Source of the DNA: Actinoplanes sichuanensis
GTDB lineage: Bacteria; Actinomycetota; Actinomycetes; Mycobacteriales; Micromonosporaceae
Direction: 5' to 3'
DNA length: 64,000 nt
NCBI RefSeq assembly: GCF_033097365.1
Contig: NZ_AP028461.1
Coordinates: forward strand, 4,402,001-4,466,000
Position numbers and translations under genes: made by a program. The stretch's first letter is position 1. Each line of letters begins with the position of its first letter. The notes below the pieces were generated by a model, which saw only the letters and a list, made by a program, of their open reading frames with translations, was not told the origin of the DNA and did not search any database. Of this stretch, positions 35,444 to 44,276 are shown piece by piece.

Positions 35444-36169
35444 CTATCGGTCCGCCCAGCGAGTGAAGGCGATCAAGTGCCGCTCGGAGGCTGCCCGCAG
35501 GTTGCTGTAAACCTGCTTGGCGTCCGGGGCGGCCAGCCCGCTCAGGGCGGCCTTCAGGGCGGCGATGTCGTCGCGTTCGACCTGCTGTCCGGCGGCCAGC
35601 GCCCCCGCCAGGCTCCGGCTTCCCTGCGCCAGCAGCTTGTCGTAGGTGGCCTGCACGGTCTTGTCCGTGAAGGTGCCGGCCGGCTGGTCAGCGGTCGGGT
35701 CGGTCACACCGTACCGCTGCAGCAGCGTCCGTACAGCGGTCAGGTGCCGGGTCTCCGCGGCGGCGATGTGGTCGAAGACGACCACGTCGTGACGGGCCAC
35801 GAACGCCGCATACAGATCATGGGCCAGCTTCTCCTCCTGCGCCATCGACGCCAGCGTCGTCTTCTGCGCGGAGGTGAGGGTGCCCTTCTCGGCGGTCACG
35901 GCGACGCCCATGCAGGTGCCGCCACCGTATCCGGAACCCATGCCGTACCCGGATCCCATGCCGGAGCCGCGGCCCATCCCGTACCCGGAACCCATGCCAT
36001 AGCCGGATCCCATGCCGTAACCGAGGCCGATGCCCTCCGCGGCGGCCGCGCTTCCCGGCCCGGCGAACGGGCCGACACCGGCCAGCGCAGGACCCGCGAC
36101 AGCCAGTCCACCCAGGCCGAGCGCACCGGCCGTCAGAATCGTCGCCGTCCGGCGGGTGATGGTCTTCAT
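35444..36169 (-). CDS. Secreted DUF2202 ferritin-like protein with Gly-Tyr-Met repeats
   Basis: 241 residues from ATG 36169 (AAGGAGGAG upstream). A signal peptide (TATILTAGALGLGGLAVAG... ending ALA) is followed by six near-repeats of GYGMGS/GSGMGS (residues about 50-80), then a DUF2202 helical domain with E-E-K-x-x-H-D (AQEEKLAHDLYAAF) and E-T-R-H (AAETRHLTAV), which supply a ferritin-like metal site. The Met/Tyr/Gly repeat could bind copper or iron outside the cell. It is divergent from the alcohol dehydrogenase region. Confidence 0.87.
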   Translation of the reverse strand: MKTITRRTATILTAGALGLGGLAVAGPALAGVGPFAGPGSAAAAEGIGLGYGMGSGYGMGSGYGMGRGSGMGSGYGMGSGYGGGTCMGVAVTAEKGTLTSAQKTTLASMAQEEKLAHDLYAAFVARHDVVVFDHIAAAETRHLTAVRTLLQRYGVTDPTADQPAGTFTDKTVQATYDKLLAQGSRSLAGALAAGQQVERDDIAALKAALSGLAAPDAKQVYSNLRAASERHLIAFTRWADR

Positions 36170-36634
36170 GACTCCTCCTTCGGATCTGATGCCCTCACCG
36201 TGACTCGCCGGCATGGCGAACACATGCAACCGGTGTGCAGACGGCATGGAGAGGTGGAATCAGGGCGCCCGGGGCCGGCCAGGGCTCGTCTCCGCCGTCC
36301 GGGCCCGTCAGTCCCCCGCCCGCATCATCTCCGGCGGCCCCGCCGGATGCCGGCTTCGGCTCATGACGAGCGCAGCACCACCGCCGATACCATGGCGCAC
36401 TCGTTCGTCGAGGCCTCCGACGAACGAGGTAGCCGCCTTCACCGCGTTCGCCACCGGCTCTCCGGCCGGCACCGTGTTGGCCACTATCGACCCGGCCGAG
36501 TACGGCCGACTGTTGTCCGTCAGCCTGTTCGGTGCCGGGGCACAAGGCCTCCGGGCTGCGGGACTGTCGGCCCTGATCGCCGCTGCCGGATCGGGCCACG
36601 CTGCAAGAAGGGGATCAATCGAAAGGGGACAGAC
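36170..36634. other. Intergenic region between DUF2202 and adh
   Basis: No gene is supported. A frame around 36416-36600 (FATGSPAGTVLATIDPAEYG) has coding-like character but no start and no known family. The region carries a good DosR-like box at 36560 and a weaker, one-base-longer GGGACTGACGGGCCC (minus strand, 36301-36315). Confidence 0.4.
36560..36574 (+). promoter_or_regulatory. DosR-like box upstream of adh
   Basis: GGGACTGTCGGCCCT, one mismatch from GGGACTTTCGGCCCT, centred 68 bases before the alcohol dehydrogenase ATG. Confidence 0.65.
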
Positions 36635-37645
36635 ATGCGTGCCGCGATCGTAACGAGTTTCGAGCAGCCTCTCGAGGTCAAGGACGTGCCGGTTCCCGAG
36701 CCGGACGAGGGCCAGATCCAGGTCCACATCGAGGCCAGCGGGTTGTGCCACACCGACATCCACGCCGCCCAAGGCGACTGGCCGGTCAAGCCCACTCCGC
36801 CGTTCATCCCGGGCCACGAAGGCGTCGGCATCGTGACGAAGGTCGGCGCCGGTGTCACCCTGCACGCCGTCGGTGACCGGGTCGCCATCCCGTGGCTGGG
36901 TCACGCCTGCGGCACCTGCGACTACTGCATCACCGGCTGGGAGACACTGTGCGAGTCGCAGCAGAACACCGGCTACACGATCGACGGCGGCTTCGCCGAG
37001 TACCTCGTCGCCGACGCGAACTACGCCGTCGCCGTGCCCGCCGGCATCGACCCCGCCGAGGCCGCACCCCTGACCTGCGCCGGCGTCACCACCTACAAAG
37101 CCGTCAAAGTCGGCGGCGTCACCCCCGGCGACCGCGTCGCGATCTTCGGCATCGGCGGCCTGGGCCACCTCGCCCAGCAGTACGCCCAGATCTTCGGCGG
37201 CCAGACCATCGCCGTCGACGTCACCGAGGAGAAACTGGCCCTGGCCAAGCAACTCGGCGCCGCCCACACCGTCAACGCCGCCACCACCGACCCGGTCACC
37301 GCCATCGAAGCCCTCGGCGGCGCCGACGTCGCCGTGGTCCTCGCCGCCAGCCCCAAGGTCCTGGAACAGGCCCACGCCTCGCTACGCCGCGGCGGACGCC
37401 TCGTGCTGGTGTCACTGCCCAAGGACAACGCGATGACGCTGCCGATCTTCCAGACCGTACTCAAGGGCATCCGGATCATCGGATCGATCGTCGGCACCCG
37501 CGCGGACCTCGCCGAAGTGTTCCGGCTGCACGCCGCCGGCCGCACCCGGGTCTTCTACGAACCCCGCCCTCTGACCGACGTCAACCAGGCCATCGACGAC
37601 GTCCTGGCCGGCCGCGTCCCCGCCCGCCTGGTACTCATCCCGTAA
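36635..37645 (+). CDS. Zinc-dependent alcohol dehydrogenase (AdhP type)
   Basis: 336 residues from ATG 36635 (AAAGGGGA upstream). Catalytic zinc ligands Cys38 and His61 (GLCHTD, GHEGVG), structural zinc cysteines 92, 95, 98 and 106 (ACGTCDYC...LC), and the NAD loop FGIGGLGHLAQQYA near 165 are all present. It interconverts primary alcohols and aldehydes with NAD(H). In Streptomyces and mycobacteria such genes belong to oxygen-limitation regulons, in line with the DosR-like box upstream. A longer upstream frame exists but lacks a ribosome site. Confidence 0.93.
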   Translation: MRAAIVTSFEQPLEVKDVPVPEPDEGQIQVHIEASGLCHTDIHAAQGDWPVKPTPPFIPGHEGVGIVTKVGAGVTLHAVGDRVAIPWLGHACGTCDYCITGWETLCESQQNTGYTIDGGFAEYLVADANYAVAVPAGIDPAEAAPLTCAGVTTYKAVKVGGVTPGDRVAIFGIGGLGHLAQQYAQIFGGQTIAVDVTEEKLALAKQLGAAHTVNAATTDPVTAIEALGGADVAVVLAASPKVLEQAHASLRRGGRLVLVSLPKDNAMTLPIFQTVLKGIRIIGSIVGTRADLAEVFRLHAAGRTRVFYEPRPLTDVNQAIDDVLAGRVPARLVLIP

Positions 37646-37686
37646 CACCTCCTCAAAGCCCACGAGAACGCGCACCCACACCCGGA

Positions 37687-37715
37687 GGTCCCGGCCACAC
37701 CCGGCAGCCGGGACC
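37687..37715 (+). terminator. 9-bp GC hairpin after adh
   Basis: GGTCCCGGC (37687-37695) pairs with GCCGGGACC (37707-37715); 11-nt loop, 42 bases after the adh stop. Confidence 0.6.
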
Positions 37716-37845
37716 GGACCGGGCGGCGCCGCGCCTGGCCGTGTGGGGCGCGTCCGTGTCCCGGCAGACCCTCGAGGCAGAGCGGAGAGGTGAGCGTGGC
37801 CGCACTGGTGGAAACGGACGCAGCAATCGTGTTCTTCGTCGGCGA

Positions 37846-38160
37846 TCACGCGTACAGGCTGACGAAGTGGTGAATCTCGGCTCTCTGGACCTCCGCGAGC
37901 GTGCCGACCGGGAGGCGGTCTGTCATCGATCGAGCGCTGCGCCGGCCCGTAGCGAAACTCGGTGCGGTTGAGGCCCTCCTCCTCGCGGCGTTCGGCCTTG
38001 ACCGTGAGAACCCCGTGCAGGGTGCTGATCTGCACGTCCTTGCCGGGATCCAGTCCGGGCAGTTCAGCGCGCAGGACGTACTCCTTGTCGGTAAGCTCGT
38101 CCTCGAATCGGATCGTCGGCAGCGGGCGTGGGAGATCAACCTCGAACCAGTCGGTGATCT
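37846..38160 (-). pseudogene. Hsp20/alpha-crystallin small heat-shock protein relic
   Basis: The minus strand encodes ITDWFEVDLPRPLPTIRFED, then KEYVLRAELPGLDPGKDVQI, then HGVLTVKAERREEEG and NRTEFRYGPAQRS, a clear alpha-crystallin core. It lacks a start codon. After RYGPAQRSI the frame must change to reach DRLPVGTLAEVQ, and the last two beta strands (G-V-L-x-V-x-x-P) are missing. So it is truncated at both ends and frameshifted. Hsp20 genes are classic members of DosR-type regulons. Confidence 0.7.
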
Positions 38161-38329
38161 CCTTCCTTCCTGTCTTCCTCCATCGGAACTCGGCTCGGCG
38201 TCTTCAGCCAGGGCCGGACGGCCGTGGAGTACCGTCCCGGCCCGCCCGCAGGGGAGCTCGACGACGTGGGGTCCATGGCGGCCGACACCGGGAAGGGTGC
38301 ACGATCCGGCGAGCCCCGCTGCCCCTCAG

Positions 38330-38343
38330 GGGACCTTCGCCTC
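38330..38343 (+). promoter_or_regulatory. DosR-like box upstream of usp (38459)
   Basis: GGGACCTTCGCCTC; first half and centre fit the box, second half weaker. 116 bases upstream of the stress-protein ATG. Confidence 0.4.
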
Positions 38344-38458
38344 TTCACAGGCATGCCGGAGACCGGCACCGTGATGGTGGTGCCAGAGCGGCGCCGCCAC
38401 CCCGCGACGGGGACGTCACCGACGACCTGCCGTAGACCACCGGAAAGGAAACCCGGCA

Positions 38459-38929
38459 ATGACCGCCAAACACCTGATCGTCGTCGGCGTGGACGGCTCC
38501 GAAGGCGGTCGCCGCGCCCTCGAGTGGGCGCTCCACGAGGCCGACGCCCGCGGCAGCGCCGTCCAGGCGGTCACCGCCTGGTCCTGGGACGGAATGGAAT
38601 ACGGGCCCGCCACCGCTACCACCCCCGCCGAGGCCGAGGAACGCGCCACTCGTCTGCTCGACGACGAGATCCGGGCACTGGTCGCCCGGCACGGCTCACA
38701 CATTCCGGTCGCCGCCGCGGTGGTCGAGGGCAGCCCGGCCGACGCGCTCGCCGACGCGAGCCGCACCGGCGACCTGCTGGTGCTCGGTAGCCACGGCCAC
38801 GGCCGGACCCGGCACACCGTCCTCGGCTCGGTCAGCCAGTCCTGCATCGACAAGGCCGGCTGCCCCGTCGTCGTCATCCCGGTGCGCCACGCCGAGCAGA
38901 CCGGTGAGATCGAACCGATGCCGCAGTAG
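38459..38929 (+). CDS. Universal stress protein, single domain, ATP-binding type
   Basis: 156 residues. HLIVVGVDGSEGGRRALEWA begins the domain, and VLGSHGHGRTRHTVLGSVSQ carries the G-x-x-G-x(9)-G-S ATP-binding motif. UspA-like proteins of this type act in the cytosol as ATP-dependent stress modulators. ATG 38459 follows GGAAAGGAAA. It is the only single-domain member of the seven usp genes in the window. Confidence 0.93.
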   Translation: MTAKHLIVVGVDGSEGGRRALEWALHEADARGSAVQAVTAWSWDGMEYGPATATTPAEAEERATRLLDDEIRALVARHGSHIPVAAAVVEGSPADALADASRTGDLLVLGSHGHGRTRHTVLGSVSQSCIDKAGCPVVVIPVRHAEQTGEIEPMPQ

Positions 38930-39317
38930 GCAGGTCTCTGGTGCACCGGCAGTCTCGGGGAGTCAGGTTCCTCTTTCGGGTCTGCCGGCGCGCTCCTGGT
39001 CGTGGTGGGCGGCCAGGGTCGCGTCGTCGGCGTCCTGCTGGGTCGGCCGCGACTACTGCACTCTCGGGTGCATCGTAGGTCCGGCAGTGGGCGGGCGGCG
39101 ATCGGCCCGGGGCTCGCGTTCCCGGGCCGTTTTTCTGTCGCCGCAGTACTCGGCGTGCCGTCTTCACGTACGCCGCTCCGACACCCTCGACGAGTTCGGC
39201 GCCTAGGGTCAGCGCGGACTTCATCCACGGCAGACGGATGATCTTCGCGGCGTCCTTCTCGAGGGCCGCCACGCTGGCCACCTCCCGCTCGTACAGGTTG
39301 ACCGCCAGGGTGGCCAC
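38874..39317 (-). CDS. Hypothetical protein, only its N-terminal part protein-like
   Basis: From GTG 39317 the protein reads MATLAVNLYEREVASVAALE then KDAAKIIRLPWMKSALTLGA and ELVEGVGAAYVKTARRVLRR, a convincing helical segment. Open reading continues upstream (STKPVRTAEPAKTATTP, HVGRE) without any start codon to a TAG near 39480. After residue 60 it becomes Arg/Pro-rich and overlaps the usp gene on the other strand, so the true C-terminus is probably in another frame. No family is recognised. Confidence 0.35.
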   Translation of the reverse strand: MATLAVNLYEREVASVAALEKDAAKIIRLPWMKSALTLGAELVEGVGAAYVKTARRVLRRQKNGPGTRAPGRSPPAHCRTYDAPESAVVAADPAGRRRRDPGRPPRPGARRQTRKRNLTPRDCRCTRDLPTAASVRSHRSARRGAPG

Positions 39318-39511
39318 CTCACGGCCGACGTGCCGGCCCCGTGGCCGGTGCGCGTCGGGAGTCGTCGCCGTCTTGGCGGGCTCGGCCGTACGGACGGGCT
39401 TGGTGCTCGCAGCGAGATCACCGTACGGTCGGGCACACCGCCGCCGGTCGGAAGAGGGCTTCCTCTGCGTGACTCGTCCGCCCTACGCCGACCATTCCCT
39501 CCGGCCTGCCT

Positions 39512-40408
39512 TCAGCCGACGAGGAAGACCGGGCAGTGCGCGTGCTGGACCAGGGTTCGGCTCACCGAGCCGAGGGCCGATCCGGTCGTCCGGTGGCGGC
39601 CGACGACGATCGCGGAGGCGTTGCGCGACGCCTCGATCAGGGCGTCGGCCGGGCCACCGGTGACATAGGCGTGACGCACCGGTACGCCGTCGGTGTCCGA
39701 CAGCGCGGGCGTGGCAATGTCGTCCCCGGCGTGCAGTATCACCAGATCGCAGCCGCGTCCCCGGGCCTCGTCGAGCGCGAACCAGACCGCGGTGCTGTCG
39801 TCGTGGTCGACGCCTACCACGATCGGCCGGCTGCCGAACTCGGGACCCGGCGGCCAGCCGGGTACCCGCACGACCAGCACCACGCCGGCGTGACCGGCGG
39901 CCACCCGGTCGGCCACGCTCAACCCGAACGCCGTACCGACCGTGCTGTGCCGGTGTCCCACGACGACCAGGCTCGCCGTCTGCGCCTGAGCCAGCACCAG
40001 CGCCGCTGCCCCGCCGACCTCCAGGCGGGAGGTCACCGGCACCGTGGGGGAATAGGCGTGTACCCGGTCGGTCAATCGCTGGAGCAGTCGCGCGCCTGCC
40101 TCGCGGGTGGGTGATCGCAGGCCGCCCGGTTGCTGGACATGCACGAGACGCAGGCCGCAGCCGCGTAGTTCGGCTTCGATCGCGGCGTGATCCACCGCCG
40201 TGTAGGTGGTCGGCGTATCGTCGACGCCGACCACGACCGACCCGACCGTCCGGCTCGCCGCCGCCGTCGGTCGATCCGGCTCGTCAGAACCGTAGGCCAC
40301 CGCCCCCAGATACCGGTTGACGGCCTCCTGGTAAGGCGTGGTGGTCGTCCGGCCCGCGCCGGCGCGGTAAGCCTCCTGCTGAGTGCGATATTTGTCCAGG
40401 TCGCTCAC
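39512..40408 (-). CDS. Tandem universal stress protein
   Basis: 298 residues from GTG 40408, with GGAGG six bases upstream. The N-terminal arm (LDKYRTQQEAYRAG, EAVNRYLGAVAYG) precedes two Usp domains: VGSVVVGVDDTPTTYTAVDH with VVGHRHSTVGTAFGLSVADR, and PIVVGVDHDDSTAVWFAL with VVGRHRTTGSALGSVSRTLV. Only the second keeps the G-x-x-G...GS nucleotide pattern. It is clearly a paralogue of the gene at 59947, which shares the NRYLGAV arm and the AADHAAIEAEL segment. Confidence 0.92.
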   Translation of the reverse strand: MSDLDKYRTQQEAYRAGAGRTTTTPYQEAVNRYLGAVAYGSDEPDRPTAAASRTVGSVVVGVDDTPTTYTAVDHAAIEAELRGCGLRLVHVQQPGGLRSPTREAGARLLQRLTDRVHAYSPTVPVTSRLEVGGAAALVLAQAQTASLVVVGHRHSTVGTAFGLSVADRVAAGHAGVVLVVRVPGWPPGPEFGSRPIVVGVDHDDSTAVWFALDEARGRGCDLVILHAGDDIATPALSDTDGVPVRHAYVTGGPADALIEASRNASAIVVGRHRTTGSALGSVSRTLVQHAHCPVFLVG

Positions 40409-40471
40409 GGCCCACCTCCGGAACCCGTTCGTGTACACGCTCCAGCACACGCCGGTGGCCGTGGCCGCCAC

Positions 40472-40486
40472 AGAGTCGTTGGTCCC
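40472..40486 (-). promoter_or_regulatory. DosR-like box upstream of tandem usp (39512)
   Basis: Minus-strand GGGACCAACGACTCT, two mismatches from GGGACCAACGGCCCT, about 70 bases before GTG 40408. The 340-base stretch 40409-40748 has no other supported feature apart from plain spacer. Confidence 0.5.
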
Positions 40487-40748
40487 GGAGCTGGTGGCAC
40501 TCGTCGATGAATCCGGCACCCTGGGTTCGCCCCTGCCCCCGAGGCCTACGGGACTCCACCGTCGCCGCACCGTCGACCCAGGGACGGGCCCGGTCACTCC
40601 CGGCTGCACCGGCGGATCAAGGACCGGGCGCCACGACGATCCCCGCCGTCACCGCGGGCCGGTCGACCGGGCGCCGCAGATGCCGTTCGTGCGCTCAGGG
40701 TCTCGGCGGGCAGGGTGGACGAGCGGCAGTGCCGGGCTGCGCCGTCGA

Positions 40749-41417
40749 TCAGCCGGCGCCGTAGGCGAGTCCGGTGGCGATGATGGCGCGGTCGTCGTAG
40801 TCGTAGCGGATGTGGTCGACCACCTGGACGACTCCCGGGACGCGCCGAGTCAGCCGGACCAGTTCCTCGGCGGTCGACGCCGCCGCGACATGGCCCTGAA
40901 GGGTAGCCACGCCGTCGGACACCTCGACGGTGACCTCCTCGTCGCGCACGACGGCCTCGACGTCGTCCCGGATGTCGAGGTCCGGGCGCAGATGTACCTT
41001 CAGCAGGTCCCCGCGGGTCACAATGCCGACCAGGCGGCCGAGGTCGTCGACGACCGGCAGCCGCTTGACGTTCTCGTCGTCCATCAGCCGCGCCGCGTCG
41101 GCGATCGAGGTCCGGGCCGGTACGGTCACCGCCGGCGTGCTCATCAGTTCGGAGGCGGTCCCGGCCAGTGCCTTGCCGCGCTCCCCGCGCCGGCGCCGTC
41201 CCTCGAACAGGTGGGGCGCCTCATCACCCGCGTACTCGATCTTGCGAAGGAGATCCGCCTCGCTCACCACTCCGGTCACCCGCAGGAACGCGTCGACCAC
41301 CGGCACCGCGCTGATGCGACGCCCGATCAGCAGGTCGACCACGGCACGGTAGCCGGCGGCCTCGTCTACGGAGGCGACCGCCCGGGTCATCACATCGTCC
41401 ACTGTCCAACTCTTCAT
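40749..41417 (-). CDS. CBS-pair and BON domain protein
   Basis: 222 residues from ATG 41417 (GGGGAGG upstream). CBS1 (TVDDVMTRAVASVDEAAGYR, GRRISAVPVVD) and CBS2 (ASELMSTPAVTVPARTSIAD, NVKRLPVVDDLGRLVGIVTR) are followed by a C-terminal BON domain (RDEEVTVEVSDGVATLQGHV). CBS pairs sense adenosine nucleotides; BON domains bind membrane or lipid. This architecture is typical of DosR-regulon proteins such as mycobacterial hypoxic response proteins. Confidence 0.92.
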   Translation of the reverse strand: MKSWTVDDVMTRAVASVDEAAGYRAVVDLLIGRRISAVPVVDAFLRVTGVVSEADLLRKIEYAGDEAPHLFEGRRRRGERGKALAGTASELMSTPAVTVPARTSIADAARLMDDENVKRLPVVDDLGRLVGIVTRGDLLKVHLRPDLDIRDDVEAVVRDEEVTVEVSDGVATLQGHVAAASTAEELVRLTRRVPGVVQVVDHIRYDYDDRAIIATGLAYGAG

Positions 41418-41467
41418 CACGGCCTCCCCTTCCTCCTCCAGGTTAGAAACGCGACAGGACACGGGAC

Positions 41468-41482
41468 AGGGCGGAAGGTCCC
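41468..41482 (-). promoter_or_regulatory. DosR-like box upstream of CBS-BON
   Basis: Minus-strand GGGACCTTCCGCCCT, two mismatches from GGGACTTTCGGCCCT, about 50 bases before the ATG. Confidence 0.65.
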
Positions 41483-41622
41483 GGCGCCACGGGTCGTGCG
41501 TCGAGGACGGGTCGGGTCGGCTCGGTGATCCGGGCGGCGCGGCTGAACACGCTCACGGCCACCGCGTACGACCAGGTCGGTCCCGATCCCGAACGGATCG
41601 AGACCGACCTGGTCTCCGGCAT

Positions 41623-42714
41623 TCACCGTCGGCTGCCGGCCGAGGGCACGAACAGCGCGGCGATCCCGGCGCCGGCGGGGCCCGGAACGGTTCCGATGAT
41701 CTCACCACGGTTGTTCAGCGCGGTGGCGCTCTCCGGAACGCGTGCCGGATCCAGGTCCCGCAGGACCCCGCGATCCCACAGGAACGCGTGATCCTCGAGG
41801 GAGTGCGGCCCGACATTGCCCGCGCCCAGGATCACGCCACGGTCGTTGATGTCGCGTGCTCCGCTGGCGTCTCCGTCCGGCAGCGTGCCGAGCATGGTGG
41901 ATCCGCCCCGCCACCACCGCACGGCCAGGCCGCCTTCGGCACCGAAGACCTTGCCGACGACCACGCCCCGATCGTTGATCGCCCTGGCCTGGCCACCGTA
42001 CCGCGAGGTCGGCAGCACGGTCACCGTCCCCCGCTGCCACAGGAACGCGAAGGCCGGCCGGTCCGTCGGCATGGCGAAGCCGACGACCTGATCGCTATTG
42101 TTGATGTCGGTCACGACCACATCCCCGCCGCCGGGCACGTCGAGGTCGGTCAATCGCCCGTCGCGCCAGAGGAAGGCGCGCAGGACACCGTCGGGCATCG
42201 TTCTGCCGCCGACGATCACACCGTGGTCGTTGACGGCGGCCGCGGAGGCGGACACCCCGCCGAGCGTACCCAGATCGGTGATCTTTCCGCCCTGCCAGCG
42301 GACCGCGTGCCGGACACCGCCGCGGTCGCTCTGGCCGACCGCGACGCCGTTCCGGTTGATGTCGGTGGCCATCCCCCAGCCGCCCTCGACCCGGTCGAGG
42401 GTGCCGAGATCCGTCATCCGGCCGTGCTGCCACAGGAATGGGTGCAGCGCGCCGCCTGCGGTGTTCGACCAGCCCACCACCGCGCCGTGGTCGTTGAGCG
42501 CAAGGGGGACGCCGGCCGCACCGCCGAGTGTGCCGAGCCGGACGGTCCGGTAGGGCGACGGGCACACGGCACCGGCGGCGGCCGGCCCTGCCGGTGACGC
42601 GGCCGTCAACGCCAGTGCGCCCATCGCGAACGCCAGTACCAAGCCGATACTCGACCGCACTCGTACGGCGCGGGCCCGCTCCCCCGCCTCGCCTCGTCTC
42701 GGATGACAGAACAT
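41623..42714 (-). CDS. Secreted HAF-repeat protein
   Basis: 363 residues. After a basic N-terminus and signal peptide (LVLAFAMGALALTAASPAGP) come about seven repeats of the pattern LGTLGG...ALNDHGAVVGWS...HPFLWQHGRMTDL, each 40-45 residues. This is the 'extracellular repeat, HAF family', which folds as a beta-propeller-like surface protein. Function is unknown; a cell-wall or secreted binding role is likely. No operon partner. Confidence 0.85.
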   Translation of the reverse strand: MFCHPRRGEAGERARAVRVRSSIGLVLAFAMGALALTAASPAGPAAAGAVCPSPYRTVRLGTLGGAAGVPLALNDHGAVVGWSNTAGGALHPFLWQHGRMTDLGTLDRVEGGWGMATDINRNGVAVGQSDRGGVRHAVRWQGGKITDLGTLGGVSASAAAVNDHGVIVGGRTMPDGVLRAFLWRDGRLTDLDVPGGGDVVVTDINNSDQVVGFAMPTDRPAFAFLWQRGTVTVLPTSRYGGQARAINDRGVVVGKVFGAEGGLAVRWWRGGSTMLGTLPDGDASGARDINDRGVILGAGNVGPHSLEDHAFLWDRGVLRDLDPARVPESATALNNRGEIIGTVPGPAGAGIAALFVPSAGSRR

Positions 42715-42901
42715 GGAGATCCTCCGTTCCTTGACCCGACGCCTTCGACGGATGGCGGTTCACCGCATACCAGCACCGCCTCGATCACGAGGAGGCATCG
42801 AATAATCGCTAAACGTCACCGTGGCGAGCCGCTCGGCCACACGGAAGGGCCGATCGGCTCCTGCTGCCGGTCTTCGTGCCCCCTGTACCACCGGGTGTGC
42901 G

Positions 42902-44086
42902 TCAGCCGCCCAGCGGAGTGAAGGCCACCCGAACAGCGGTCACCCTGGTGATCGAGCCGTTGTAGGCGGACAGTTCGGTGGCCAGTACCCAGCCGAGATC
43001 GGTGCTCGGGGCAGCGAAGCCGATCTGCCCGGTGAAGGGCCGCATCACATCGCCGCCCCCGGTCACATGGCCGGCCCCGAGCTGCCGCACAGCGCCGTTT
43101 CGGACCTGTACCACGCGGACGTTCACCGTGCCCTCGAAGGCGAGCGCCGAGCCACTGATCGTCAGTGGCGAGGTGACGACCGTCAGGTCGCCCGGGGTGA
43201 TCGCGGCGGCCGGCTGGTCGACGCGAATCGTGTCGGTCGTGACGCCGTAGACGGTGAAGCTGGTCTCGGACCTGCCGAGGACGACCCGGCTGAGCGGGCC
43301 GAGCCGGGTCTTGTCCTCGCCGACCCGGGTGCGGAAGTCGACCGTCGCGATGAAGTCGCTACGCCACCGTGATCCCGCGAAGGTGAGACCACGCATACCG
43401 ACGACGTCGGACAGGAAGGTACGGCCCACCCGCTGAGCCTCGCCGAGTGTGGGGGTGGCGCTGTCCGGCGGTGACAGCTGAAGCCATTCGTAGAACGCCG
43501 GGACGTCGCCGTTGAGCGAGTAGAGCGTCCGGCGTACATTGCTGAACTGCTTGAACGTGGTGTCGAGCTCGGTGAGCATCGCCGCCGTGCCGGCGCTGGA
43601 TCCGGCGCTCGGGACGACCGGCCGCAGATCGCGGAAGTCGGCGTAGCCGACCTGGTCCGCGACCCGGACGCTGCGCAGCATCCCGGCCGTCGCCGGACCG
43701 AACACCGACCAGTAACCGGCCGCCCGTTCCGCGCGGGTGGGCCCGGCCAGCAACTGGGTCAGCGCGGCCGTGGCCACCTTCGGGCTGCGAGGCACGGTGC
43801 GCCGTACCGCGACGACCTTCGTCGGGTCGTCGGACGGGCCGCGATGGAAGTAGACCGTGACCGTCATCGTGGCCGGCACGGTGCCAGGCGATGTAGGAGA
43901 GGTGACTCCCGGTGAGGTGGGAGAGGTGGCGCCGGGTGAGGTGACCGCCGGTACGGCCGCGGGCGGCCGTGTGCCGTCACCGTCGTCGTGGCGAACCACC
44001 AGCCAGATGCTGGTCAACACCAGCCCGACAGCGAGGAAGACACCGGTTACGGCTACCAGCCACGGATGCCTGTTCGGAAGTTTCAT
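42902..44086 (-). CDS. Membrane-anchored GerMN / Gmad2 domain protein
   Basis: 394 residues. An N-terminal helix (10-31) anchors it outside; a Thr/Ser/Pro linker with repeats of TSPTSPGV follows. Residues 72-190 look like a GerMN domain (TVTVYFHRGPSDDPTKVVAV, ALTQLLAGPTRAERAAGY), and about 300-392 fit the Gmad2 Ig-like domain (GDLTVVTSPLTISGSALAFE, GQIGFAAPSTDLGWVLATEL). Proteins of this make-up occur widely in actinobacteria, with an envelope role not yet defined. Confidence 0.8.
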   Translation of the reverse strand: MKLPNRHPWLVAVTGVFLAVGLVLTSIWLVVRHDDGDGTRPPAAVPAVTSPGATSPTSPGVTSPTSPGTVPATMTVTVYFHRGPSDDPTKVVAVRRTVPRSPKVATAALTQLLAGPTRAERAAGYWSVFGPATAGMLRSVRVADQVGYADFRDLRPVVPSAGSSAGTAAMLTELDTTFKQFSNVRRTLYSLNGDVPAFYEWLQLSPPDSATPTLGEAQRVGRTFLSDVVGMRGLTFAGSRWRSDFIATVDFRTRVGEDKTRLGPLSRVVLGRSETSFTVYGVTTDTIRVDQPAAAITPGDLTVVTSPLTISGSALAFEGTVNVRVVQVRNGAVRQLGAGHVTGGGDVMRPFTGQIGFAAPSTDLGWVLATELSAYNGSITRVTAVRVAFTPLGG

Positions 44087-44276
44087 GATGACCTCCGGTG
44101 ATCTCGGAGGGGCGCGGACCGAGCCGACGTATCACCGCGGGGACGCGGCCAACCGGGCCGGCCCGGCCGGTTGCGCACCCACTCCGACACTTCGACGCTA
44201 GGACCGGCGACGCACCACGGACCAGGGGACGAAGAACCAGCGTGACGGGCCGATGGTCGTGTGCTCGGGGGGCGAG

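Noticed and set aside
35900..36030. Short tandem repeats that might be taken for a CRISPR or VNTR
   Set aside because: They are the codons of GYGMGS repeats inside the DUF2202 coding sequence; no spacers and no cas genes.
36301..36315. GGGACTGACGGGCCC as a further DosR-like box for the DUF2202 gene
   Set aside because: The second half-site is offset by one base relative to the others and it is 130 bases from the start; kept only as a mention.
35099..36634. Plus-strand open frame that would extend the alcohol dehydrogenase N-terminus by over 500 residues
   Set aside because: The extension is antisense to the DUF2202 gene, has no domain, and the normal AdhP start MRAAIV at 36635 has its own ribosome site.
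40578..40592. GGGACGGGCCCGGTC as a DosR-like box for the tandem usp
   Set aside because: Half-site spacing is wrong; the minus-strand site at 40472-40486 fits better and is closer.
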